From Ianthella basta (Eukaryota; Porifera; Demospongiae; Verongiida; Ianthellidae), in assembly GCA_964019415.1 (NCBI GenBank), contig OZ025877.1, positions 1,327,501-1,391,500 of the forward strand: DNA of 64,000 nt, in the 5' to 3' direction. Positions 48,217 to 58,290 of the stretch are shown one piece after another. The notes under the pieces are model-generated. The model had not been told where the DNA came from. It saw only the letters and a list, made by a program, of their open reading frames with translations, and searched no databases. Made by a program: the position numbers and the translations under genes. How positions within the stretch are numbered: position 1 is the stretch's first letter; every line of letters begins with the position of its first letter.

Positions 48217-48775
48217 CAATCATGCCATATACATTACAACACTAAACGTCATGCATGCACATTCATGTGCATATATTGTACATACATTCAAGTGGATACG
48301 CAGTACGTATGTGCACACACATGCATGCTCCCATAGGTCTGAGTGTGCATTTGTGCACATGCATGCATGCATGTGTATTCGTGTGTATTGCATGTGAGCT
48401 ATTGTGCCATTGTACATGTACACTTATCATTTCACTCCTGATGAAAGGAGCTGTAAGAACTGAAAGTGGTCTCTTTCAGTGGCCATTGTACAATACTCCA
48501 GGTCTTGTCACGTTCTGTTTGCTTCATTAACCTGCTGTGGAGGCATTATTATTCAATTTGAAGTAGAATGTATTGTATGAATGTGGGCCTTTGTCAGGTG
48601 AGAAAGTGAAGGTGAGATCCATTATTGTCTAGAGAGTGAGGGTTTGAGAGAGAAGTGCTAACTGACCATGAGCGAGCGGTTCCATGTGTGGATGTGTCTC
48701 TGAATAATTATACATGAGTGTATTGTATGAGTACAAGTATGTGAGTGCATATAAAGTATACATGAGTTTATGTAG

Positions 48776-49670
48776 TTGTTGAGTGTGTGTGCGAGTGTAC
48801 GTAGTTGTTGAGTGTATGTGCGAGTGTACGTAGTTGTTGAGTGTGTATGTGAGTGTACGTAGTTGTTGAGTGTATGTGTGAGTGTACGTAGTTGTTGAGT
48901 GTGTGTGCGAGTGTACGTAGTTGTTGAGTGTATGTGTGAGTGTACGTAGTTGTTGAGTGTATGTGTGAGTGTACGTAGTTGTTGAGTGTATGTGTGAGTG
49001 TACGTAGTTGTTGAGTGTATGTGTGAGTGTACGTAGTTGTTGAGTGTGTGTGTGAGTGTACGTAGTTGTTGAGTGTATGTGTGAGTGTACGTAGTTGTTG
49101 AGTGTATGTGTGAGTGTACGTAGTTGTTGAGTGTGTGTGCGAGTGTACGTAGTTGTTGAGTGTGTGTGTGAGTGTACGTAGTTGTTGAGTGTGTGTGCGA
49201 GTGTACGTAGTTGTTGAGTGTGTGTGTGAGTGTACGTAGTTGTTGAGTGTGTGTGCGAGTGTACGTAGTTGTTGAGTGTGTGTGTGAGTGTACGTAGTTG
49301 TTGAGTGTGTGTGCGAGTGTACGTAGTTGTTGAGTGTGTGTGTGAGTGTACGTAGTTGTTGAGTGTGTGTGTGAGTGTACGTAGTTGTTGAGTGTGTGTG
49401 TGAGTGTACGTAGTTGTTGAGTGTGTGTGTGAGTGTACGTAGTTGTTGAGTGTGTGTGTGAGTGTACGTAGTTGTTGAGTGTGTGTGTGAGTGTACGTAG
49501 TTGTTGAGTGTGTGTGTGAGTGTACGTAGTTGTTGAGTGTGTGTGTGAGTGTACGTAGTTGTTGAGTGTGTGTGTGAGTGTACATAGTTGTTGAGTGTGT
49601 GTGTGAGTGTACGTAGTTGTTGAGTGTATGTGTGAGTGTACGTAGTTGTTGAGTGTGTGTGTGAGTGTAC
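48776..49670. repeat. 29-bp minisatellite, about 30 copies
   Basis: Unit GTACGTAGTTGTTGAGTGTG plus TGTGTGAGT, period 29 bp, with T/C and G/A variants (TGTGCGAG, GTATGTG). The Thr-His-Ser frames on the minus strand are by-products. Confidence 0.95.
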
Positions 49671-49937
49671 TTATGGGCATATTATATTATGCATGTTGTG
49701 GGCAATTCATAGCCTATACTTATCATTATTATAATATAAAACTGCTTAATTATGTATTCATAGGTACTTGGTCACAAAATGCATACTTGCAACTTAATTT
49801 GATTCATGAAAACTTACAACTTGCAATTCTATTTATCTAACTAGCTGCAGCAGTAAGGCACTGCTAACTGATGATATACCATGTGAACAAAACATACCAT
49901 AGATCTGTTCTAAGTATGGTTTGAAGGCATTCTGGAG

Positions 49938-51390
49938 ATGATGGGAGTGTACAACAGGTTGATGCTGCTGTGTGGGTTTGCTGTCATCTTGGACTTGTTG
50001 CAGGGAAGTGCAGATAGCGGGTGTACGTCTGAAGTATACATCAGGCCACTTATATTGCAAATTGGTTGTAAATATAACAATGACAGTTTGCCTTGGAAGG
50101 TTAGAGAAAAATTATCTTTTCAGAACTGTATCTTCAACAGTGGACTTGCTCCTGTTTACATTTTGATCAACCTCATTCCTCTGATGGTCTACTTTCCTCT
50201 CCTCATCCTGTTTAATGTCAACCTTGCATCAGGACCTGCACAGAGCTTCATTTTTTTCTACCAGGTCCTTCCAGCTGCCATTTCTTTGGACCAGGACACT
50301 TACGTTGGTGAACCCATTTCAAGCCAGCTAGTAATGCAAAATCCAATAACCAACCTCATTTTCCAACATACATTGCCTACAGTACTGCAATCTGGTAGCT
50401 GTTGTGGTGGTTATAATTGTGACACTAGTTCTGGTTAAGTGCATTGACTGCCCTTGCACTACCTGGCGTCCTCCATGGGCCAAGCTCCGTCGTTCGGTCC
50501 GTCATTTCAGGAACAGGCATGCTTGGAAGGGAACAGTGTTGAACGGATTGTGCAGCATTGCCATACCGACATACGGCTTTGTCATTCAACAATCATTCAC
50601 TGTTCTCCAGCCTGCGAAGCAATGCCTAGGTGGTGATGGATACTGTGCTTATTACTGCAATGAGTGGAATTACACCAACACCCCCGAATATTGTCCGTTC
50701 ATTGCTGGAGCAATCACCAGTTTGGTACTTGTTCTTCCCCTCCCCCTCCTCCTGCTGTATTACCCCTGTGTACCAGCTCTTATGCAGCGTATAACAAAGA
50801 GGTCCTCTCCACTTATCACATGTCATAAACCGGCTCCAGTGTTTGATGTGTTTCAGAGTGCATACAAGCCAAAGCTTCGATTCTTTGCTGCGTTTCCTCT
50901 CCTCCATCGCTTTGTGATCTGGATGCTGTTTTCTATTCTATCAGTCAAACTACCCAATGAAAGACAACTAACTATCATGTTTGTCTTCCTTCTTATCCTG
51001 GCACTCCACTCTCTGGTTCAGCCTTACAGTAAGCCAAGACACAACTACATCGAAACACTCTACTTGGTGAACTTGGCAATATTTCAGTGATGCTAACATC
51101 AACACTGCAATTTGCAAATAAAGTTGAAGCTAATCCTGATCGTGATCCTGCTCTATTTTTTGCAATAACACTTTTACCAGTTGTATTTGCATTCCTGCCC
51201 ATGCTCTTTGGCTTTTGGTCCTTTCTCTGAAAACACAATTGCTGCAAGGAATGCACGGCTTCTTGCTGTAAGAAGAAAGTTTTTATAAACAGAGAACGAA
51301 TCAGCGGAAGATGAAACTGCACAGCTACCAATGTCTGAAGCATACATTGACATGAGTGAATTGGTTTCAAAAGTGACACCAGATTTGTGA
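49938..51390 (+). pseudogene. Receptor subtype B, three disabling changes (B3)
   Basis: Signal peptide and ectodomain are intact from the ATG at 49938. Compared with B2 and B4, 11 bp are missing at about 50375 (ATTGCCTACAG for ATTGCCCTATTTAAGACTACAG), which shifts the frame at TM2. One T is missing at about 51080 (CAATATTTCAG), shifting it again in TM7. A conserved tryptophan codon after TM8 is TGA at 51228-51230. The basic loop also reads WRPPW. Segments between lesions remain nearly identical to paralogues, so inactivation is recent. Confidence 0.88.
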
Positions 51391-51750
51391 TTTCTTTAAT
51401 AATAATTGCCGGTATCCTGAACATTACATGCAGTTAAAAAGTATTACTTAACTAAACTGCAATGCCTCCAATGTATAGAGATTCTGCTTTACTTACTTAT
51501 GATATGGTGTCAATTTATTCACGCTTTGATCAATAATTAGATTCATGACTTACTGTATCACATGCATGTGCGCTCGTGTGTATGTGTGTTCATGCCCGGA
51601 CTGGACATATTGCTATGAATACAATAATTATACTTGTTGTCATGATCAAGTCTAATGGAAGTCACGACTTGGAAGAAATGTAGGCAAGTGTACGTGCATG
51701 CTCTGTCTTCATTGACACTTGGTACCTCTCTGGAGACATAGTATTACAGG
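51391..51750. other. 3' flank of B3
   Basis: Nearly identical to 55561-55905 downstream of B4, part of a segmental duplication. No gene. Confidence 0.6.
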
Positions 51751-51940
51751 CAATTTGGGACTGCTCGTTGTTAGTCTCGTTCCCAGCCCACCACTTCCGC
51801 TAACAAAACGACCATTTTGTTAGCGGAAGTGGTGGGCTGGGAACAAGACTAGCTCGTTGTAAGAGAGGGAATCAAGCCAGGAGAGAACCAACTGGAGAGG
51901 AAGATATACTAGTGGAACCAACTGCAGCTGAAGTAAATAT
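51751..51940 (+). pseudogene. Receptor tail relic interrupted by a hairpin insertion
   Basis: Tail relic like 55905-56030 and 23721-23815 (AGGCAATTTGGGACTGCTCG, AGGAGAGAACCAACT), split by an 80-bp hairpin element at 51772-51851. Confidence 0.7.
51772..51851. mobile_element. 80-bp hairpin mini-transposon with target duplication
   Basis: Starts TAGTCTCGTTCCCAG and ends with the near-perfect complement: 37-bp arms with one mismatch and a 6-nt loop (CGACCA). GCTCGTTGT is present on both sides (51763-51771 and 51852-51860). The paralogous site near 55930 has GCTCGTTGT once with no insert. An 8-9-bp duplication and a TAG terminus fit a hAT-type miniature element (family knowledge). Confidence 0.88.
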
Positions 51941-52004
51941 GTTACGCTATATATTTTGACATTGTTAATGGGTATCACCATGTAATGTTAATAATGAATA
52001 ATAA

Positions 52005-52235
52005 ACTAGTAATTGGTATTTGGTATTTGGTATTTGGTGAATAATAAACAATTGGCATTTGATGAATAATAAGCAATTGGTATTTGATGAATAATAAACA
52101 TTGACTGATAACTAGTAGTTGGTATTTGATGAATAATAAACAATTGGTATTTGATGAATAATAAACAATTTGTATTTGCAGAATAATAAACATTGACTGA
52201 TAACTAGTAATTGGTAGTTGATGAATAATGAATGC
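52005..52235. repeat. AATAATAAACA minisatellite, copy 3
   Basis: Same family as 23856-24185, upstream of a GNAT fragment. Confidence 0.88.
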
Positions 52236-52335
52236 TGCATGATAAACATAAATTTTACTAGTGATTATTGATGAGCAATAACATGGAGGGCACAAGATGA
52301 GATTCACACTTCATGGTTAGCAGCTAGCTTTACTC

Positions 52336-53009
52336 ATGAAAGCAGCCATGGACCACATGAGGAGCACACACAGCAAACCCTTGATGACATCTCGTCTGAC
52401 CCAAGTTGCAGTTACCATCTCATTCTGTTTGTATGCAAGTTTGGGATTCAGTGCTTGTGGTAACTTGTTGGAGTTCCATGGTCTACCGTCTCCATGCAAT
52501 GAGCACACACCAGATATCTCACACACAAGTTCTATGTTCTGTATATAGAAGAGCTATACACATACAGTGGAGGATGTAGCAGGCTGTGATGAGTTGTTCT
52601 AACAAGCACATGGGGGAGGCATGAAACACAGAAATGAGATTCACGACGCAGTCGCTCACAGTCAAGCAGTTCATGGTTGGTCTGTGTATGTACTGACTGA
52701 CAACAAAGATGGTTTCTATTGCTGCCTACACTACAGGGTTGCATGTGTTTGGGCACACTGTTGGGAGAAATGAAGCGATGTTTAAACTGTTTCTTGAAAT
52801 GCTGTTGGTGGAGTTGATTGAGTCTGACCAGAAGAAATGTCGTATTCACAGTGACTCAATTTGCTACCCAGATATATTACACTGGATGATTGTGACAGGG
52901 ATGCAAGTTGAGAAGTAGCATGTGTACACAATGATTGATGTACAAGGGATGCTACACTGGTCCAGTGGGGCTCTTTGTGTACTGTCCAACAGTGGACTAC
53001 TGACTGTAG
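52336..53009 (+). pseudogene. GNAT 3' fragment, degenerate
   Basis: Starts ATGAAAGCAGCCATGGA, matching the breakpoint of the 24284 copy, and continues to the equivalent of the natural end near 53009. The frame is broken by small insertions and deletions and by stops, for example an extra TGTATATAGA-like block near 52545, a stop at GTTCTAACAAGC and a stop at GAGAAGTAG. Confidence 0.8.
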
Positions 53010-53945
53010 TGAGCTTGAGTGAGAAAACCTTTCTGTTTACCATGTTTGTTTGTATGTCCATTTCAAAAGATGTTGCATGTGCTGTTGTATTACTACCTTG
53101 TAACAAGCTTATGCATGTCATACCTGTAAGCCTCCAAGTCATGTTTTGGTATGGAAAAATATTGGGTATGAGGAATGCTACATGTGTGTGTGTCTGTGTG
53201 TACACACATGCATGAGTGTGCATTTGTGCATGTGTGCATGTGTACATGCACATTAACTTAAGTCATATGGCTATGACATGAGTTAATTCATATGTTGCCA
53301 ACTGGTTAATGTTTTGTTTGTTAGCAGCAAATGGGAGTCTTGTGACTCTCAGCCATGTGCATAGTGACATGTCCACATAACCCTCATTATATATCACAAG
53401 TTGACTTGTCAACACACACACACAGACACACACACACACGTGTGTGTGTGTGTGTGTGCATGGGTGCATGTATGTGGGGTGAAACTGTAAATCCATTTTA
53501 CTTAAGATGATTGTTCACATGTTTCTGATCAATGATTATATACTCATGACCATCTATCACAGCTTGTGTACAGGTTGATTGTCTGTAACAACTGCTTTGA
53601 TAAAAACATACCTTTATATTATACTTGTAGACCATGAAGAGGGTGATGTCTTAGTAGAGTAGCCAAGCTAAACTTGTAGCTTCAGTAAAATTGCGAATAA
53701 CTATGGCCTAGGTACTGTAAGAATAGTGTGTGTGACAGCTGCATGTGCATGTGCACTCGTGTGCATGAGAGTGTATTTGTGTGTATGCACCTACACACCC
53801 GGCCTGGATGCAGGTGTTGCTATGAATACAGTCAAGTTACTGGCCAATCGTTTTGATTACTTTCTATGTATAGCCACACTTGGCCAGAAAGTGCATGTTT
53901 ACAACTCAATTAGATTCATAGTTTATACCTTGCAGCTGCCTTTAC
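53010..53945. other. Intergenic and 5' flank of receptor B4
   Basis: Contains a composite (AC)n(GT)n microsatellite at 53411-53459 and, from about 53640, the B2-type 5' flank. No gene recognised. Confidence 0.5.
53411..53459. repeat. Palindromic (AC)n(GT)n microsatellite
   Basis: ACACACACACG is followed by GTGTGTGTGTG, so the tract can fold on itself. Confidence 0.85.
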
Positions 53946-53955
53946 TATATAAATA
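53946..53955 (+). promoter_or_regulatory. TATA box of receptor B4
   Basis: TATATAAATA in TTTACTATATAAATAGCAC, at the position of the B2 TATA box. Confidence 0.5.
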
Positions 53956-54052
53956 GCACTAAGCACTATACGTACTCACTGCTGCACCCTGAAGACAAAT
54001 ACGGGATCTGTATACAGTGCTGTACGTATGATTTGAAGGTGTTCTGAAAATT

Positions 54053-55560
54053 TTGGGAGTCTCGGTGCATAACATGTTGGTACTGCTGTGTGGATTTGTT
54101 GTAACCTTGGGGTTGTTGCAGGGAAGTGCAGCTGCTGGATGCTCTTCAGAAGCATTCAACAATTTCTCTGTATTTGTTTGCCCATCTTATCATCATTCAT
54201 TCATTTATGATAACAGTTCATCTAGGAGCAGGCCTGGGAATATTTCAGAACTTAGACTCACGTTTTAGAACTGTACGTTTGACAGCGTATTTGCTCCTGC
54301 TCATATTCTGATCAACCTCATTCCTTTGATGGTCTACTTTCCTCTCCTCATCCTGTTTAACTTTGACCTATCATCAGGACCCGCACAGAGTTTCATTTTC
54401 TTCTATCAAGTCCTTCCAGCTGCCATTCCTTTGGACCAAGCCCCTTACGCTACTTATACACTCATGGGAGGAGCCATTTCAAGCTTGCTAGTAATGCAAA
54501 ATCCAATAACTGAGCTCATATTCCCACGTAGATTGCCCTATTTAGGACTACAGTACTGCAATCTGGTAGCTGTAGTGGTGGTTGTAATTGTGACACTAGT
54601 TCTGGTTAAGTGCATTACCTGCCCTTGCACTACCTTGCGTCGTCCTTGGGCCAGGCTCCGTCGTTCGGTCCGTCATTTCAGGAACAGGCGTGCTTGGAAG
54701 GGAACAGTGCTGAATGGGCTCTGCAGCATTACTATACTGACATACGACTTTGTCATTCAGCAATCATTTACTGTTCTTCAGCCTGCGAAGCAATGCCTAG
54801 GTGGTGATGGATACTGTGCTTATTACTGCAATGAGTGGAATTACACCAACAGCCCCGAATATCATCCATTCATTGCTGTAGCAGTCAGCAGTTTGGTACT
54901 TATTCTTCCCCTCCCCCTCCTCCTGCTGTATTACCCCTGTGTACCAGCTCTTATGCAGCGTATAACAAAGAGGTCCTCTCCACTTATCACATGTCATAAA
55001 CTGGCTCCAGTGTTTGATGTGTTTCAGAGTGCATACAAGCCAAAGCTTCGGTTCTTTGCTGCATTCCCTCTCTTTTATCGGTTTGTGATCTGGATGATGT
55101 TTTCTTTCCTATCTGTAAAACTACCCAATGAAAGACAACTAACTATCACCTTTGTCTTTCTTCTTATCCTAGCAATCCACTCTCTGGTTCAGCCTTACAG
55201 TAAGCCAAGACACAACTACATTGAAGCACTCTACTTGGTGAATTTGGCAATTATTTCAGTGATGCTAACATCAACACTGCAATTTGCAAATAAAGTTGAA
55301 GCTAATCCTGATCGTGATCCTGCTCTATTTTTTGCAATGACACTTTTACCAGTTGTACATGCATTCCTGCCCATACTGTTTGGTTTTTGGTATTTTACCT
55401 GGAAACGCAAGTGCTGCAAGGAATGCATGGCTACTTGCTGTAAGAAGAAAGTTTTTAAATCAGGAATGAATCAGCTGAAGATGAAACTGCACAGCTACCA
55501 ATGTCTGAAGCATACCTTGATATGAGTGTATTGGTTTCGAAAGAGACACCAGATTTGTGA
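54053..55560 (+). pseudogene. Receptor subtype B with lost start and stop codon in ectodomain (B4)
   Basis: The initiator is TTG (54053-54055) where B2 and B3 have ATG. An in-frame ATG seven codons later (54074) could still start a shortened signal peptide. In the ectodomain, TAG at 54266-54268 stands where B2 has TCA in T-F-S-N-C. The frame then continues unbroken through the whole TM core (QNPITELIFPRRLPYL, CHKLAPVFDVFQ, QPYSKPRHNYIEALYLV). A small deletion near 55455 shifts the tail so it ends at 55525, while the original stop aligns at 55560. TYGFVIQQ reads TYDFVIQQ. Translation of the long frame alone would give a core lacking a signal peptide. Confidence 0.85.
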
Positions 55561-55904
55561 TTTCTTTAATAATAATTGCCGGTATCCTGAACATGACATG
55601 CAGTTAAAAATATTACTTAACTAAACTGCAATGCCTCAACGTATAGAGATTCTGCTTTACTTACTTATGATATGGTGTCAATTTATTCACGTTTGATCAA
55701 TAATTAGATTCATGACTTACTGTATTACATGCATGTGCGCTCGTGTGTATGTGTGTTCATGCCCGGACTGGACATATTGCTATGAATACAATAATTATAC
55801 TTGTTGTCATGATCAAGCCTAATGGAAGTCACGACTTGGAAGAAATGTAGGCAAGTGTACGTGCACGCTCTGTCTTCATTGACACTTGGTACCTCTCTGG
55901 AGAC

Positions 55905-56030
55905 ATAGTATTACAGGCAATTTGGGACTGCTCGTTGTAAGAGAGTGAATCAAACCAGGAGAGAACCAACTTGAGAGGAAGATTTACTAGTGGAACCAAC
56001 TGCAGCTGAAGTATATATGTTACACTATAT
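55905..56030 (+). pseudogene. Receptor tail relic, uninterrupted copy
   Basis: AGGCAATTTGGGACTGCTCG to GCAGCTGAAGTATATATG, the empty-site counterpart of 51751-51940. Confidence 0.7.
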
Positions 56031-56079
56031 ATTTTGACATCGTTAATGTGTATCACCATGCAACGCTAATAATGAATAA

Positions 56080-56226
56080 TAAACATTGGCTGATAACTAG
56101 TCATTGGTATTTGGTGAATAATAAATAATTGGCATTTGATGAATAAAAAACATTGACTGATAACTAGTAATTGCATGGTATTTGATGAATAATAAACAAT
56201 TTGTATTTGATGAATAATATACATTG

Positions 56227-56280
<54 letters not shown>
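56080..56280. repeat. AATAATAAACA minisatellite ending in (AC)n
   Basis: Fourth copy of the minisatellite (56080-56228), then about 50 bp of pure AC. The GNAT fragment expected next is absent. Confidence 0.9.
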
Positions 56281-56282
<2 letters not shown>

Positions 56283-56321
56283 CCCGAGTGTGCATTTGTG
56301 TTTGCATGTATGTATGTTGCA

Positions 56322-57290
56322 GGGCCGTCGATGGCAATTTAGAAGTGGTAAGGCTATTGGGTGAGGATACAAAATATTACGAGCGAAGCGAGCAAAACAT
56401 TTTTTAGCTACTTTTCATTATCATACAGATAACGTTTGCTACAGATCTGTGCCTCAAGAATGGTGATGCCTTTGCTAGCCCCTCATGCACTCTCGATCAG
56501 TCAGTAAGTCGTTTTAAGAGGGTTACATAGATTTCACAATGATATCAGTGATATACAGCAAAAAGCAGCTAAATCATGTTTACTAAACGTTCAGCATTGT
56601 ATGAAGCTAGATACGTGCCCATGCATAGGCTACACATACGTATATATAGCTAAATATTAGATACAATAGCTAGTCTGATTTAGCTAGCTAGAATTTCAAA
56701 GTTGCTAGCTATTATGCAAAATCCTCACCTGGTATACCAGCTCTCTTGGAAAGTTCGAGAAACTATCTTCTTCACACCGAATTGACGCTTAGGGTACTGA
56801 AAACCTGCGCGAGGCTGATGAGGCTTGTCACCTATTGTAGGCGTTCTTAGGTCCACGTGCTTCGACGATGAGGCCATTTTGAATTGTTACATCACCGTTA
56901 AGGGTATAGCGATTTCGCTGACGTGTGGTGCTGCAAGCCATGCTTCGTAGCGCCAGGTGATGTGGGTCTATGGGCGCAAGAAAACGATTGCCTACGTACG
57001 CGCTGCTGGCCTCCATCTTTATTACGTTTTGAATCGATTACGTAACAAAACATGGCGGAGAAAGGAGCGTGCTTGCAAATCGTGAAGTATTGGACCCTAC
57101 TTGATATCTCCTGTTTCATTGTATCTGCTAACAATCTAAGATCATTGCTTCTTTGTTTCCTCAACGGTTAGTTAAGGTTGGGTAGGTGGTTTAGTAGCTA
57201 AAAACACTGCTTTTGAAAATTAAAAAACTGCTAGTTGTTCAAAAAGTGGTGCGGCCATGGCCGTACCGGCCGTACCGCTTCCGACGGCCC
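56322..57290 (-). mobile_element. Internally deleted hAT-like transposon, 969 bp
   Basis: Ends GGGCCGTCG (56322-56330) and CGACGGCCC (57282-57290) are inverted repeats. They are flanked by the direct repeat TATGTTGCA at 56313-56321 and 57291-57299. With the preceding base, the left end reads CAGGGCCGTCG, like hAT termini, and 8-9 bp fits hAT target duplications. On the minus strand it retains a first exon with a TTF-type zinc-finger start, typical of hAT transposases. The DDE core and hAT dimerisation region are absent. Confidence 0.8.
56729..56877 (-). CDS. hAT transposase first exon (zf-TTF start), orphaned
   Basis: The minus strand has an ATG at 56877 in GCCATTTTGAAT-like context and 49 codons plus 2 nt. 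It ends AACTTTCCAAGAGAGCTGGT..CCAG followed by a consensus donor GTGAGG at 56728-56723. The residues FQYPKRQFGVKKIVSRTFQ then SWYT are the opening of the TTF-type zinc finger of hAT transposases and ZNF862-like proteins, where W-P-W and cysteines would follow in the next exon. That exon is missing inside the element. Reading straight on gives a stop (TGA), so it is an exon remnant and makes no functional protein. Confidence 0.6.
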
Positions 57291-57611
57291 TATGTTGCAT
57301 GCTACTACCCGGACGGAAGAGGCTTTCACCCAAACAGCTCCCCAGGCGGTCAAGCTTTCAGCGCAACGGAATCTAGCTCCAGGTACACCAGTCCCCCATG
57401 CTAGGTATGGCCTGTCACTTACGTACGGTAGCGGAACATAACCTTGAGATCGGTTACTTTTTTTCACCTCTCTCACCCGAAGCGGTTACGGCAAGCACAC
57501 TGGGTCTTAGCCATTAGCTACTGGGCACAACCGAAGGAGGAGGTACAATTGGTTCTATTTATACCTCACTTCATTGCGCTATGAGTAAAATATAGATGAA
57601 AAGAACATGTC
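57291..57611. other. Spacer right of the hAT element
   Basis: GC-richer than its surroundings. No gene or repeat recognised. Confidence 0.4.
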
Positions 57612-57683
57612 CACCACTGTGCTCGAACCGGGAACTTTGGATTACAAATCGGCTACCTTAGTCGATGAGCCAATTGCCACTCT
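57612..57683 (-). other. tRNA-derived sequence (SINE head)
   Basis: The minus strand reads GTGGCAATTGGCTCATCGAC, TAAGGTAGCCGATTTGTAAT, then CCCGGTTCGAGCACAG: box A-like and box B-like motifs at tRNA spacing with an anticodon-loop-like TTTGTAA. The 3' half of the T and acceptor stems is degenerate, so a SINE or tRNA relic is more likely than an active tRNA. Confidence 0.55.
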
Positions 57684-57716
57684 GTGAATTTCCTGAATAT
57701 AATTTGCGCTTATGAA

Positions 57717-58040
57717 GCAATGTCATGTGACCACATGGATATTGGGTTAGTGGTTTCACTGTATTCACCCAAACCTACGTGGTTATGCAATCCACAATGT
57801 CATGTGACCAGATGGGACTGGGTTAACAATGGATTCACTGTGGGTATGCAATCCACAATGTCATGTGACCACATGGGATTGGGTGAACAATGGATTCACT
57901 GTGGGACCCAATCCCATGTGATTATGCAATCCACAATGTCATGTGACCACATGGGATTGGGTGAACAATGGATTCACTGAGGGACCCAATCCCACATGAT
58001 AATGCAATCTACAATGTCATGTGACCAACATGATTGGGTA
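57717..58040. repeat. Tandem repeat around the PLE target site
   Basis: Four to five units with AATGTCATGTGACCACATGG, GATTGGGTGAACAATGG and ATTCACTG. Some units carry the inverse ACCCAATCCCATGTG, so they can form hairpins. The last unit ends in the left target duplication of the Penelope-like element. Confidence 0.8.
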
Positions 58041-58290
58041 ATTGATAAAGGGGGGATTACTTGAGCGTTAAACACGTGGTACACTTTTTTTACCAAAAGG
58101 CAAAACGTTTCGGCCCCAAAAGGGCCTTCTTCAGTTGCACAAGAGTACAAAAAACAGAACATGCAAGATAAAAGGCAGCAGCAGAATAAATAGGGGATGG
58201 CAAGTGCACAAGTGACAGGACCTGATGTGTATGAATTAAATTAATAAATGAATTTAATGTCAATAAATTGAAATTGTAGTCAAGACGTCA

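Noticed and set aside
48629-49680. Long minus-strand Thr/His/Ser-rich frames
   Set aside because: Translation of a 29-bp TG-rich minisatellite.
57213-57476. Short frames spanning the right end of the hAT element
   Set aside because: They cross the transposon boundary and target duplication, and no homology was recognised.
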